DNA from: Methylobacterium aquaticum
GTDB lineage: Bacteria; Pseudomonadota; Alphaproteobacteria; Rhizobiales; Beijerinckiaceae
NCBI RefSeq assembly: GCF_016804325.1
Contig: NZ_CP043627.1
Location: 5,005,001-5,069,000, forward strand
DNA: 64,000 bases
Direction: 5' to 3'
The notes under the pieces were generated by a model, which saw only the letters and a program-made list of their open reading frames with translations, was not told the origin of the DNA and did not search any database. Shown here one piece after another: positions 9,171-20,942 of the stretch (position 1 is the first letter of the stretch; each line of letters opens with the position of its first letter). The position numbers were made by a program, and so were the translations under genes.

Positions 9171-9407
9171 TCAGCCGGCGTTCTTCTCGAGGAACTTGAT
9201 CGCGTCACCGACCGTCTGGATCGTCTCGGCGGCGTCGTCCGGGATCTCGACGTTGAACTCTTCCTCGAACGCCATCACCAGCTCGACGGTGTCGAGGCTG
9301 TCGGCGCCCAGATCGTCGATGAAGTTCGCGTTCGGGGTCACCTTCTCGGGCTCGACGCCCAGGTGATCGACGACGATCTTCTTCACCCGGTCCGCGATAT
9401 CGCTCAT
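9171..9407 (-). CDS. acpP: Acyl carrier protein
   Basis: A 78-residue acidic acyl carrier protein. The phosphopantetheine Ser lies in the invariant [20 protein letters not shown] motif, and the overall pattern ([18 protein letters not shown] at the start, [10 protein letters not shown] at the end) is that of the housekeeping ACP. The start at 9407 is set by homology; an open extension upstream has no ACP character. It sits between fabG and fabF, the standard order. Confidence 0.97.
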   Translation of the reverse strand: MSDIADRVKKIVVDHLGVEPEKVTPNANFIDDLGADSLDTVELVMAFEEEFNVEIPDDAAETIQTVGDAIKFLEKNAG

Positions 9408-9654
9408 CGTGTAGATCCTTGAGTTACTGCTCGTGGCACTGTCCGGAGCCGCCGCGTGCGGGCGGAGCCCCGGGGAGAGTCGTGATGCGGCCGGCGCACC
9501 GGTCGCGCATGTCGTGGAAAAGCCGCGGGCGGCCGATCCGTCAATCCCCTCGCACGGCCGGCGGGTGCTTAACACAGGGATTTAGCCCTGGCGAGGGCCG
9601 CTTCACCCCCGGTTAAGAAACCGTGCCTCCTGCCTGGGGAATGTCCATGGAGGC

Positions 9655-10392
9655 CTAGAACATCGCCATGCCGCCGTTGACGTGCAGGGTGTGCCCGGTG
9701 ACGTAGGCCGCCTCGTCGGAGGCCAGATACACCGCCGCCGCGGCGATCTCGGCTCCTTCGCCGAGGCGACCCATCGGCACCGTGGCGAGGATGCCCTCGC
9801 GCTGCTTGTCGTTGAGCACGTCGGTCATCGGCGAGGTGATGAAGCCCGGCGCGATGCAGTTCACGGTGATCTTGCGGCTCGCCACCTCGGCGGCGAGCGC
9901 CTTGGTGAGGCCGACGAGGCCGGCCTTGGCCGCCGCGTAGTTGCCCTGGCCGGCATTGCCGGTCGCGCCGACCACCGAGCCGACATTGACGATGCGGCCG
10001 TAGCGCCGCTTCATCATGCCCTTCACCGCCGCCCGCGACAGCCGGAAGGCCGCCGTCAGGTTCACGGCGATCACGCTGTCCCACTCCTCGTCCTTCATGC
10101 GCAGGAAGAGGTTGTCGCGGGTGATGCCGGCATTGTTGACCAGCACGTCGAGCCCGCCGAGCGCCGCTTCCGCCGCCGGCACCAGGGCCTCGACCGCCGC
10201 GGTGTCGGACAGGTTGGCCTCCAGGACGTGGACGCGCTCGCCGAGCTCGGCGGCCAGCGCCTCCAGGGCCTCGCGCCGCGTGCCGGAGACCGCCACGTGG
10301 GCGCCCTGAGCGTGGAGCGCCCGGGCGATGGCGCCGCCGAGGCCGCCGGTGGCGCCGGTGACGAGGGCCTTGCGGCCGCTGAGATCGAACAT
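9655..10392 (-). CDS. fabG: 3-oxoacyl-ACP reductase
   Basis: A 245-residue short-chain dehydrogenase that reduces 3-ketoacyl-ACP with NADPH. It has the cofactor motif TGATGGLGGAIA, NNAGITRDNLFLRMKDEEWD (a FabG signature), the catalytic Ser in NVGSVVGATGNAGQGNYAAA with Tyr-x3-Lys (YAAAK), and a typical C-terminal HVNGGMAMF. It begins 14 bases after fabD ends, so the two are surely one transcript. The flanking fabD and acpP distinguish it from the many other SDRs. Confidence 0.96.
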   Translation of the reverse strand: MFDLSGRKALVTGATGGLGGAIARALHAQGAHVAVSGTRREALEALAAELGERVHVLEANLSDTAAVEALVPAAEAALGGLDVLVNNAGITRDNLFLRMKDEEWDSVIAVNLTAAFRLSRAAVKGMMKRRYGRIVNVGSVVGATGNAGQGNYAAAKAGLVGLTKALAAEVASRKITVNCIAPGFITSPMTDVLNDKQREGILATVPMGRLGEGAEIAAAAVYLASDEAAYVTGHTLHVNGGMAMF

Positions 10393-10406
10393 GCGAAAAC
10401 TCTTTC

Positions 10407-11342
10407 TCAGAGCGTGAAGGCCGCGACCTCGGCCGAGGTGCCGACCGGCGTGGCGCTGGTCCCCGCCGCGATGCGCTTGACGAGGCCCGACAGCACCTTG
10501 CCGGTGCCGATCTCATGGAAGGTGTCGACGCCGGCGGCGGCCATGGCGGCGACGCATTCGCGCCAGCGCACGGTGCCGGTGACCTGCTCGACGAGGGCGG
10601 TGCGGATCGCCGCCGGATCGGTGATCGGGGCGGCGAGGACGTTCGCCATCACCGGCACCTTGGCGGGGTGAAGGGCGACGGCGCCAAGCGCCTCGCGCAT
10701 CGCTTCCGCCGCGGGCGCCATCAGGCTGCAATGGAAGGGCGCGGAGACGTTGAGCATCACCGCGCGCTTGGCGCCGCGGCCCTGCGCCAGGGCGACCGCC
10801 CGCTCGACCGCCGCACGGTCTCCCGACACCACGACCTGGCCGGCGCCGTTGTCGTTGGCGACATCGCAGACGTCGCCCTGGCGGGCTTCCGCGGCGACCT
10901 CGGCCGCCGCCTCGACGTCGAGGCCGAGCAGCGCCGCCATGGCGCCGGAGCCCACCGGCACCGCCTTCTGCATCGCCTCGCCGCGCAGGCGCAGGAGCCG
11001 CGCCGTATCGGCCAGCGACAGGCTGCCGGCGGCGGCGAGCGCGCTGTACTCGCCGAGCGAGTGGCCGGCGACGTAGGCCACGTCCCGGGCCAGATCCAAG
11101 CCGCGCTCGGCTTCCAACACCCGCAGCACCGCGATGCTGGAGGCCATCAGGGCCGGCTGGGCATTGGCCGTGAGGGTCAGCTCCTCGGCCGGGCCCTCGA
11201 ACATCAGGCGGGACAGGTTCTGGCCCAGGGCCTCGTCCACCTCGGCGAAAACGGCGCGAGCGGCGGCGTGGTCCTGGGCCAGGGCGGAGCCCATGCCGAC
11301 GGCCTGGCTGCCCTGGCCCGGAAAGATGAAGGCGCGCGACAC
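10407..11342 (-). CDS. fabD: Malonyl-CoA:ACP transacylase
   Basis: A 311-residue transferase that loads malonyl from CoA onto ACP. It has the oxyanion-hole motif FPGQGSQAVGMG near the start, the nucleophile Ser in VAGHSLGEYSAL, Arg in LLRLRGEAMQ and the catalytic His in SAPFHCSLM. The start is GTG with AGGAAG about a dozen bases upstream. It is the first gene of the minus-strand cluster fabD-fabG-acpP-fabF-mltG-yicC-gmk, so a promoter should lie within 11343-11550. Confidence 0.96.
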   Translation of the reverse strand: MSRAFIFPGQGSQAVGMGSALAQDHAAARAVFAEVDEALGQNLSRLMFEGPAEELTLTANAQPALMASSIAVLRVLEAERGLDLARDVAYVAGHSLGEYSALAAAGSLSLADTARLLRLRGEAMQKAVPVGSGAMAALLGLDVEAAAEVAAEARQGDVCDVANDNGAGQVVVSGDRAAVERAVALAQGRGAKRAVMLNVSAPFHCSLMAPAAEAMREALGAVALHPAKVPVMANVLAAPITDPAAIRTALVEQVTGTVRWRECVAAMAAAGVDTFHEIGTGKVLSGLVKRIAAGTSATPVGTSAEVAAFTL

Positions 11343-11859
11343 GTGCGGGGTGCTTCCTGCCCTGGGTTGATGCGGCTGCGAGACGCAGCGATTGGGCGGC
11401 GCCAGTCGCAGAGCGGCAGGCGGTAGTCAAGCGTGGCTGGACGGTAAAAATGTGTCGGCCGGTGCGGGGGAATCCCGGCGACCGGACATCGTCGCCTCGG
11501 CGGATCTCTGCGAAGGGCGCGCGTTTCGGCAAGAAGAAGTGGCGCAGGGTTTCCCCCTCCCCCCTCTGCGGGGGAGGGTGCCCGGCGCAGCCGGGCGGGG
11601 GGGCGACGCTTCCGGAGAGGTCGCGACCGTGATGATGGGCGTCATACTTGGTATCGTCGCTCTGCCCCTCTCCCGCCCCGCATCCGCGGGGCACCCTCCC
11701 CCGCAGAGGGGGGAGGGTCATCCGCGTCATTGATTGTAACCGGCCAACCCACAAAACCTCCCCACATCCCCATCCCCGCCGACGCTTGTTGCAAAACGGC
11801 ATCTCGTGTAGGGAGGCCGCTACTCCGAGATTTTCGTTTGACCAAGGAAGGGGTCGCGC
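11343..11859. other. Divergent gap between fabD and rpoZ
   Basis: A 517-base divergent intergenic region. Its middle is filled by the long inverted repeat at 11555-11717. The flanks (11343-11550 for fabD, 11720-11859 for rpoZ) must carry the two promoters; I cannot assign -35/-10 boxes with confidence. Confidence 0.6.
11555..11717. repeat. 163-bp intergenic inverted repeat with perfect 28-bp arms (family C)
   Basis: Bases 11555-11582 and 11690-11717 are exact reverse complements over 28 bases, with a smaller hairpin (CCCGGCGCAGCCGGG) just inside the left arm. The bases leading into the left arm (AGAAGTGGCGCAGGGTTTCC) recur almost unchanged before the inverted repeat at 14817, so the two elements belong to one family. 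Confidence 0.85.
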
Positions 11860-12270
11860 ATGGCTCGCGTCACCGTTGAGGACTGCATCGACAAGGTCGA
11901 GAACCGCTTCGAGCTGGTGCTGCTCGCCGGCCACCGGGCGCGGCTGCTCTCCTCTGGCGCCCCGCTCACCGTCGATCGCGACCGCGACAAGAACCCGGTC
12001 GTGTCGCTGCGCGAGATCGCCGAGGAGACCATCACGCCGGACGACCTCAAGGAGCAGCTGATCCACTCACTGCAGAAATACGTCGAGGTCGACGAGCCGG
12101 AGGCCGAGACCGTGCCGCTGCTCTCCAGCTCGCCGGCCGCCGCCGCCGTGGCGCCGCAGAACTCGGGCGACGGCGACGACATCCAGTTCGACCGCATGAG
12201 CGAGGACGACCTGCTGCGCGGCCTCGAGAACCTCGCGCCGCCGACCGAGACCGAGGAGGAGGGCGACTGA
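11860..12270 (+). CDS. rpoZ: RNA polymerase omega subunit
   Basis: A 136-residue omega subunit that stabilises the beta-prime subunit. It starts with [20 protein letters not shown], the family signature, followed by [18 protein letters not shown]. The C-terminal 60 residues are acidic and rich in Ala and Ser, the usual extension in this order. The gene is monocistronic: a strong terminator follows 29 bases after the stop, before the stringent-response gene that neighbours rpoZ in many bacteria. Confidence 0.97.
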   Translation: MARVTVEDCIDKVENRFELVLLAGHRARLLSSGAPLTVDRDRDKNPVVSLREIAEETITPDDLKEQLIHSLQKYVEVDEPEAETVPLLSSSPAAAAVAPQNSGDGDDIQFDRMSEDDLLRGLENLAPPTETEEEGD

Positions 12271-12298
12271 GTCGCCCTCTCGGTCCGACAACAACCCG

Positions 12299-12324
12299 AA
12301 CCCGGCCGAGAGGCCGGGTTTTTT
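12299..12324 (+). terminator. Rho-independent terminator of rpoZ
   Basis: Nine-base perfect stem AACCCGGCC / GGCCGGGTT with a GAGA loop, followed by a run of T. It lies 29 bases after the rpoZ stop. Confidence 0.95.
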
Positions 12325-12539
12325 CATGGACCACCGGTTTTTTCGTGCCCGCCCCGTGCAAAGCGGGGCTGCCGCGACGTTTGGGGGCTGGCGCGGCCGC
12401 CCGTTCGGCTCGATATTTAATCCTGGACCTCCACCAGCGTCGTCGGCGTTCAGCGCAACCGGCCCCGATCCGGCACGCCGCGACGCCTCCGCCGGCCGCG
12501 TGCCGACGGCTCTTACGCGCCCAAGGAGACCATCGGCGG

Positions 12540-14783
12540 ATGATGCGCCAGTACGAGCTCGTCGAGCGGGTCAAGGCCTACAATCCCGGCGCCGACGAGG
12601 CGCTGCTGAACCGGGCCTACATCTACGCGATGCGGGCGCACGGCACCCAGAAGCGCGCCTCGGGGGATCCGTTCTTCGCTCACCCGCTCGAGGTGGCGGC
12701 CATCCTCACCGACCTGCGGCTCGACGACGCCACCATCGTGGCGGCGGTGCTGCACGACACCGTCGAGGACACCGCCGCGACGCTAGAGGAGATCAACCGG
12801 GTCTTCACACCGGAGATCGGCCGGCTGGTCGACGGGCTGACCAAGATCAAGCGCCTGGATCTCGTCTCGAAGCGCGCGGCGCAGGGCGAGAACTTCCGCA
12901 AGCTCCTGCTCGCCATCGCGGTCGACGTCAGGGTCCTGCTGGTCAAGCTCGCCGACCGGCTGCACAACATGCGCACGCTCCAGCACATGCCGGCGGAGAA
13001 GCGCGCCCGCATCGCCCAGGAAACCCTCGACATCTACGCGCCGCTCGCCAGCCGCATGGGCATGCAGGAGCTGCGCGAGGAGCTGGAAGACCTCTCCTTC
13101 GTCAACCTGAAGCCCGACGTCTACGCGACGATCAGTAAGCGCCTCTCCGACCTCTCGGCGAAGTCCGAGCGGCTGGTCGAGAGCATCGAGCGCGACCTGA
13201 TCGCCAAGCTCGCCCATGCCGGCATCACCGCCACCGTCAAGGGACGGCAGAAGCGCCCCTACTCGATCTGGAGCAAGATGGAGCGCAAGTCGGTCGCCTT
13301 CGAGCAGCTCTCCGACATCTTCGGCTTCCGGGTCATCGTCGACGAGGTCGATACCTGCTACCGGGCGCTCGGCGTGGTCCACACCACCTGGCCGATGGTG
13401 CCGGGACGCTACAAGGACTACATCTCGACGCCGAAGCAGAACGATTACCGCTCGATCCACACCACGGTGATCGGGCCGAAGAGCCAGCGCGTCGAGCTTC
13501 AGATCCGCACCACCGAGATGGACGAGATCGGCGAGTACGGCATCGCCGCGCATGCCCTGTACAAGGACGGCGCGCCGCACCTCGCCACCGAGAGCGGCGC
13601 CTACCAATGGCTGCGCCGCACCATTGAACTCTTGGCCGAGGGCGACAGCCCCGAAGAGTTCCTGGAGCACACCAAGCTCGAGCTGTTCCAGGACCAGGTC
13701 TTCTGCTTCACCCCGAAGGGCCGGCTGATCGCGCTGCCGCGCGGCGCGACGCCGATTGATTTCGCCTACGCGGTCCATACCGATGTCGGCAACACCGCGG
13801 TGGGGGCCAAGATCAACGGCCGCATCGCCCCCCTGCTGACCGAGTTGCAGAACGGCGACGAGGTCGAGATCGCCCGGGCCGACGGCCAGATTCCGCCGGC
13901 GGCCTGGGAATCCCTCGTCGTCACCGGCAAGGCGCGCGCCGCGATCCGGCGCGCCACCCGCTCGGCGGTGCGGCGGCAATATGCGGGCCTCGGGCGCCAG
14001 ATCCTGGATCGCGCCTTCGAGCGCGCCGGCAAGAATTTTTCCGACGAGAAGCTGCGCGGCGCCCTGCCCCGGCTCGCCCGCCAATCGACCGAGGACGTGT
14101 TCGCCGCGGTGGGACGGGGCGAGATGTTCTCCGGGGACGTGGTGAAGGCGGTCTATCCCGACTACAAAGACGAGCGCCGCGCCGCGAGCCAGCCCACGCC
14201 GGGCCAGCCCCGCCCGCACGTCAACGGGGCCGGCCGCCTGTCCCTCGACAAGGATCAGACCGTGCGGCTGACCTGGCCGGGCAAGGCGCCGGGCAAGGAC
14301 GGATCCGGCAAGGAGGGCGAGCCCGACGAGGGCGCGATCCCGATCCGCGGCCTCGACCGCGACGTGCTGGTCCGCTTCGCCCCCGAGGGCGGCGCGGTGC
14401 CGGGCGACCGGATCGTCGGCATCCTCACGCCCGGCGAGGGCGTGACGATCTACCCGATCCAGTCCCCGGCGCTTGCCGCCTTCGACAACGAGCCCGACCG
14501 CTGGCTCGACGTGCGCTGGGACGTGGACGGCGCCTCCAACCAGCGCTTCCCGGCGCGGCTGGCGCTCCAATCGATCAACGAACCCGGCAGCTTCGCCCAG
14601 ATCGCCCAGGTGATCGCCGACCACGACGGCAACATCGACAACATCTCGATGAAGCGCCGGACCCAGGACTTCACCGACGTGACGATCGATCTCGCGGTCT
14701 GGGACCTGAAGCACCTCAACGCCATCGTGTCGGAATTGAGGGCCAAGCGCGTGGTGAGCCGGGTCGACCGGGTGAACGGGTAA
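12540..14783 (+). CDS. Bifunctional (p)ppGpp synthetase/hydrolase (RelA/SpoT family)
   Basis: A 747-residue stringent-response enzyme, the Rsh of alphaproteobacteria. The hydrolase domain keeps its HD residues (His48, His72-Asp73 in LHDTVEDT, Asp139 in LADRLHN). The synthetase domain has RPYSIWSKM, DIFGFRVIV, GRYKDYISTPKQNDYRSIHT and VELQIRTTEMDEIGEYGIAAH. A TGS domain (DQVFCFTPKGRLIALPRGATPIDFAYAVH) and a C-terminal ACT domain (INEPGSFAQIAQVIADHDGNIDNISM) follow. With both halves intact it should make and degrade (p)ppGpp. AAGGAG lies about 12 bases before ATG 12540; ATG 12543 is the alternative. Confidence 0.95.
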   Translation: MMRQYELVERVKAYNPGADEALLNRAYIYAMRAHGTQKRASGDPFFAHPLEVAAILTDLRLDDATIVAAVLHDTVEDTAATLEEINRVFTPEIGRLVDGLTKIKRLDLVSKRAAQGENFRKLLLAIAVDVRVLLVKLADRLHNMRTLQHMPAEKRARIAQETLDIYAPLASRMGMQELREELEDLSFVNLKPDVYATISKRLSDLSAKSERLVESIERDLIAKLAHAGITATVKGRQKRPYSIWSKMERKSVAFEQLSDIFGFRVIVDEVDTCYRALGVVHTTWPMVPGRYKDYISTPKQNDYRSIHTTVIGPKSQRVELQIRTTEMDEIGEYGIAAHALYKDGAPHLATESGAYQWLRRTIELLAEGDSPEEFLEHTKLELFQDQVFCFTPKGRLIALPRGATPIDFAYAVHTDVGNTAVGAKINGRIAPLLTELQNGDEVEIARADGQIPPAAWESLVVTGKARAAIRRATRSAVRRQYAGLGRQILDRAFERAGKNFSDEKLRGALPRLARQSTEDVFAAVGRGEMFSGDVVKAVYPDYKDERRAASQPTPGQPRPHVNGAGRLSLDKDQTVRLTWPGKAPGKDGSGKEGEPDEGAIPIRGLDRDVLVRFAPEGGAVPGDRIVGILTPGEGVTIYPIQSPALAAFDNEPDRWLDVRWDVDGASNQRFPARLALQSINEPGSFAQIAQVIADHDGNIDNISMKRRTQDFTDVTIDLAVWDLKHLNAIVSELRAKRVVSRVDRVNG

Positions 14784-15222
14784 GCGGGTGCCTGCCCGAA
14801 GCAGGTCTGTCCCGGAAAAGAAGTGGCGCTGGTTTTCCCCTCTCCCCGCGGGCGGGGAGAGGGCCGAGCCCTCGTTCAGAGGGCGCGGCAAGCCCGCAGG
14901 GCGAGGGTGAGGGGGTGTTTCCGAAGGAGTCTCATCCGGATACGCCCCCTCACCCTCGCTGCGGCTTTCGCCTCCGCTTCTTTCGTCCCCGACGAGGGGG
15001 ACGAAAGCCTCTCCCCGCCCGCGGGGAGAGGAGAAACCCGCGCCCCTTCTCTGCCCCGGACGGCCATGCGGGCCGGGTATCGGTGCGTGAAGAAATCGTT
15101 GCGGGACCGGTGCTTTCGCGCCGCGCTCCCGCATCGCGGCAAAGCGCCGTTAGCCTTAAACGGCCATTAACCGCCGCGCCCCATCCTCACCGTCCAGTTC
15201 CGCGTTCCCGGTTTTTGTCCGC
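14784..15222. other. Gap between rsh and ftsK
   Basis: A 439-base stretch holding the nested inverted repeat at 14817-15052 and, in 15060-15222, presumably the ftsK promoter. No gene is supported here. Confidence 0.6.
14817..15052. repeat. Nested intergenic inverted repeat (family C)
   Basis: The outer arms near 14840-14862 and 15008-15030 are reverse complements (CTCTCCCCGCGGGCGGGGAG against its complement), each also partly self-palindromic. An inner pair near 14901-14917 and 14943-14959 (GCGAGGGTGAGGGGG) is also complementary. The left flank AGAAGTGGCGCTGGTTTTCC matches the left flank of the repeat at 11555. Confidence 0.75.
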
Positions 15223-17835
<2,613 letters not shown>

Positions 17836-17874
17836 GGCCGTCCCGCATTCGGGCCATCGAGAGCGCATCGCACT

Positions 17875-18060
17875 CGACCACGACACGGACGTTTCCCGGG
17901 AGCCGCGTGGCGGAACCCGGGATCCATGACCGTCGAAGAGCGCCGCAGGGTCCGGAACGCTGTCCGCCTCCTCCTGAGCATCCCCGGCGGCCATGGCCAC
18001 CGGGTTCCCGGCTTCGCCGAGCCCCAGGACGACGGCGGAGGGTTCGGATGGAGCCGGGTG
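17875..18060. repeat. Degenerate copies of intergenic repeat family B
   Basis: Between ftsK and the next gene, segments such as TTCCCGGGAGCCGCGTGGCG, AACCCGGGATCCATGACC and CGGGTTCCCGGCTTCGCCGA resemble the arms of the repeat at 7665-7798 but are no longer fully complementary. A further fragment lies at about 19405-19440. Confidence 0.45.
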
Positions 18061-18074
18061 GCTCGAACCGATGC

Positions 18075-18404
18075 TCAGGCGCCCGAAACCAGATGGGCGA
18101 GATCGAGCACCACCCGGCCCGAAACCAGGCTCCAGCCGCAGGCCAGCATCGTCGCCAGCATCACGAACGGCACCGGCCGCCGCTCGATCCGCCGGCCGCG
18201 CACGGTGTTGCGCAGGATGATGAACGGCGCCCCGAAAGCCAGGATCGGCAGGGAGGCGAGCGCCACCAGGCCGCCGCCGGACAGGAGACCGAAACTCGCC
18301 CGCCGTGCCGTCGCCCATTCGAAGGCGCTCGCCAGGAGACCGGCGAAGGCGAGGCCGAGAACCAGGGTCTGCAGGTTCTCGAGGGCGGAGGGCGAAAGGT
18401 TCAT
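18075..18404 (-). CDS. Conserved small membrane protein of unknown function
   Basis: A 109-residue protein with three or four predicted membrane helices (about residues 12-30, 38-62 and 79-97). It has no catalytic motif that I recognise. RGRRIERRPVPFVMLA between helices is a basic, probably cytoplasmic loop. It lies alone on the minus strand between ftsK and a plus-strand membrane protein. I infer a real gene from the coherent helix pattern and the family-like N-terminus (MNLSPSALENLQ). The function is unknown. Confidence 0.65.
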   Translation of the reverse strand: MNLSPSALENLQTLVLGLAFAGLLASAFEWATARRASFGLLSGGGLVALASLPILAFGAPFIILRNTVRGRRIERRPVPFVMLATMLACGWSLVSGRVVLDLAHLVSGA

Positions 18405-18657
18405 GGGAGGTTAAACTCCGGAAGGCGCGTTCGTCCCACCCTGCGCCAGACGCGATTTTCGGTTATGGTTAATTTTCCGTTATCCACAGGTCTTTGCGGC
18501 CGGTCCCGTTGCGGGATTCTCCTGGGCATGACGCAGCCCAGTCACAGAAATCCGCCCCGCACCCAGGTTCCGGTAAGGGGTCGTTAACGCTCAAAGCCGA
18601 ACGTTCATGGAAAGGCCCGGTCCGGGCATCGAATCGAACGAATCGGAGGCGGGCGTC

Positions 18658-19365
18658 ATGGGGCCTGCACTGAGCGCCACTGTCGCGCAACTCGAACGGG
18701 ATGTGATGCGCGCGGCGCGGGCTGGCCGGCCCGCTTCGCCGCCCGTCCTCCACCATCCGGCCGACCGGCGCCTGATCCTGTCGGCGGCCCTCGGCCTCGC
18801 CGGCTCGCTCGCCCTCACGGGCGTCGTGGCGGCCTGGCTCGCGCGCCCATCCGCCCCGGCCGGTCCGGTGGTGGTCAGCAACCTCGCGCCCCGGCCCCTG
18901 GTCTTGCCCGCCGCCTGGTTCGTGCGGCCGGGGCCCGCCACCGAGGCGACGCCGGAGCGGATCGACCTCGCGATCCCGTGGACCGAATTGACCGGCAGCG
19001 TCCTGCCCGGCCTGATGCGGGTCACCGCCACGCGGGCGCCCGAGACCGAGGCACCGCTGAGCCCGGCCCGGCGCTACGCCCGGTTCCTGACCGCGGAGGC
19101 GCAGCCGGTCGCCGAAGGTCTCATGCGCCGGCGTTTCCGGGCCGGCACGCCGTTCGAGGGCGAGGATCTGTATCTCGCGCAGGGCGAGGGCAGCCGCTTC
19201 GCGGCGCGCTGCGCCACCGGAGCGGTCCCGGACCCCGACGCCGCCTGCCTCAGCGAGATCCGGATCGGATCCTTGAGCGTGCGGCTGCGCTTCTCGGCCG
19301 ACCGGCTGCCCTCCTGGAGCGCCGGGCTGGCCGGGCTGGAGCGGCTGTTCGGGGCCACTCCGTAG
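18658..19365 (+). CDS. Hypothetical membrane-anchored protein
   Basis: A 235-residue protein with one membrane helix at about residues 38-62 (LILSAALGLAGSLALTGVVA). A Pro-rich linker and a roughly 170-residue, probably periplasmic part follow, with two Cys (FAARCATG and DAACLSEI) that could pair. I do not recognise the family. The ATG at 18658 has GGAGG eight bases upstream, whereas an in-frame ATG at 18607 has no ribosome site, so the shorter form is chosen. It stands alone, with a repeat fragment after its end. Confidence 0.6.
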   Translation: MGPALSATVAQLERDVMRAARAGRPASPPVLHHPADRRLILSAALGLAGSLALTGVVAAWLARPSAPAGPVVVSNLAPRPLVLPAAWFVRPGPATEATPERIDLAIPWTELTGSVLPGLMRVTATRAPETEAPLSPARRYARFLTAEAQPVAEGLMRRRFRAGTPFEGEDLYLAQGEGSRFAARCATGAVPDPDAACLSEIRIGSLSVRLRFSADRLPSWSAGLAGLERLFGATP

Positions 19366-19501
19366 GAGCCCGTCCGGCCGGAGAAGGCCGACCTGGGAGC
19401 CCCTCGGGTCCGGGTTCCCGGCTGCGCCGAGCCCCGGAATCACGAGGAAAGATGTCTGCGTCTGCTCCGGATCGACCGGGCCAGGCGCTGGGGACGGAGG
19501 A

Positions 19502-19714
19502 CTACTCGTCCAGGTCGGTGTCGAGGATCGCCATCGAGAAGTTGAACGAGCGATCGCCGTCCTCGTCATCCACCGACAGAACGCCGAGGAATTCCTCGCC
19601 GATATAGACCTCGGCCGAATCCGTCTTCTTGGGACGGGCGACGAGCCGGATGTTGTGGTTGGCGAAAGTGCGGCGGAGATAGCCTTCCACCTTCGTCATC
19701 TCGGTCTTGTTCAC
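19502..19714 (-). CDS. DUF3126 family protein
   Basis: A 70-residue acidic protein of the alphaproteobacterial DUF3126 family, recognised by TKVEGYLRRTFANHNIRLVARPKKTDSAEVYIGEEFLGVLSVDDEDGDRSF-type sequence in which almost every residue is family-like. Function unknown. It follows cysE on the same strand about 250 bases downstream, a pairing common in this order that may mean a link to cysteine metabolism. Confidence 0.85.
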   Translation of the reverse strand: MNKTEMTKVEGYLRRTFANHNIRLVARPKKTDSAEVYIGEEFLGVLSVDDEDGDRSFNFSMAILDTDLDE

Positions 19715-19967
19715 GCTGGCCTCTTCACGTGCTGGGCGTGGCAGCGACCGCGCCCGGACCGGGCGCAGGCACTGCCGCCGTCAACGAGGATCCCGCGCCG
19801 CGCCGGCACGGGATGACGCCCCCTCCCCGCCGGGCGGACCGGGGGCCGTCCGCGGGCAGTTCCCTCGCCGCATGCCGCGCCTCGGGAACCTGCGCCGCGG
19901 GAGAGTGTCGGGGCGGCAGGCCCCCGCCTTGCCACGGCGGGGCCGGGCGGGCAAGGCGCCCCGGCCG

Positions 19968-20807
19968 TCAGATTCCGTCCATCGCGTTGATGAACTGGTC
20001 CATCGCGCGGGCCGGGTCCGAGCAGCCGGCCGAGCCGACCACCCGGGCCGGCACGCCCACAACCGTGGTGCAGGGCGGTACCGCCTGGAGCACGACCGAG
20101 CCGGCGGCGACCCGGGCGCAGGCCCCGACCTCGATGTTGCCGAGGATCTTGGCGCCGGCGCCGATCATTACGCCGTGGCGGATCTTCGGGTGGCGGTCGC
20201 CGCCGTGCTTGCCGGTGCCGCCGAGGGTGACGTCGTGCAGCATCGACACCTCGTCCTCGATCACCGCCGTCGAGCCGACGACGAGGCCGGTGGCATGGTC
20301 GAGGAAGATGCCGCGGCCGATCCGCGCCGCCGGATGGATGTCGGTCTGGAAGACCTCGGAAGAGCGGCTCTGGAGGTAGAGCGCGAGGTCGCGCCGGCCG
20401 CGGGTCCAGAGCCAGTGGCTCAGGCGATGGGCCTGGATGGCGTGGAAGCCCTTGAAGTACAGGACCGGCTCGATCGCCCGGCCGGCGGCCGGATCGCGGT
20501 CGATCACCGCGCCGATATCGGCCCGGAAGGCCTGCCCGATGCCGGGATCGTCCGCCACCGCCTCCGCGAAGCTCTGCGCGATCAGGTCGGCGGTCAGGGC
20601 CGGGTGGCCGAGGCGCGAGGCGACGCGGTGGGACACCGCCGATTCGAGGGTGGCGTGGTTGAGCACGCTGGCGAACAGGAACGACGCCAGGCGCGGCTCG
20701 TCGCGCATCACGGCCTCGGCCTCTTGGCGCAGCCGCCGCCAGACCGGATCGACGACGCCGGCGACCGGATCGGCGCCGGACAGGGTGGGAGCGGGGCTGG
20801 ACGACAA
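19968..20807 (-). CDS. cysE: Serine O-acetyltransferase
   Basis: A 279-residue enzyme making O-acetylserine from serine and acetyl-CoA, the committed step to cysteine. An alpha-helical N-terminal domain (DPVWRRLRQEAEAV, SFLFASVLNHATLE) precedes the left-handed beta-helix with hexapeptide repeats and the signatures SSEVFQTDIHPAARIG, FLDHATGLVVGSTAVIEDEV and TLGGTGKHGGDRHPKI. The tail ends in Ile, typical of the CysE C-terminus that binds the cysteine synthase active site. The start is uncertain: TTG at 20807 has GAGGAG correctly spaced, while ATGs at 20861 and 20900 have no ribosome site. DUF3126 follows. Confidence 0.9.
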   Translation of the reverse strand: MSSSPAPTLSGADPVAGVVDPVWRRLRQEAEAVMRDEPRLASFLFASVLNHATLESAVSHRVASRLGHPALTADLIAQSFAEAVADDPGIGQAFRADIGAVIDRDPAAGRAIEPVLYFKGFHAIQAHRLSHWLWTRGRRDLALYLQSRSSEVFQTDIHPAARIGRGIFLDHATGLVVGSTAVIEDEVSMLHDVTLGGTGKHGGDRHPKIRHGVMIGAGAKILGNIEVGACARVAAGSVVLQAVPPCTTVVGVPARVVGSAGCSDPARAMDQFINAMDGI

Positions 20808-20942
20808 CGGCCTTCTCCTCGGCAACGGCGGCGGGCGAACGAAACTCTCTCCACCGCACATAGCGCGACGGCGTTCATCCGGAATAGCCTGGAGAGGCAT
20901 CGGCGATTCATCAAGCCCCCGCCCCGCGGGGCAGACCCGCCC

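Noticed and set aside
19715..19967. Possible gene between DUF3126 and cysE
   Set aside because: Open frames here are short, Arg/Gly/Pro-rich and without ribosome sites.
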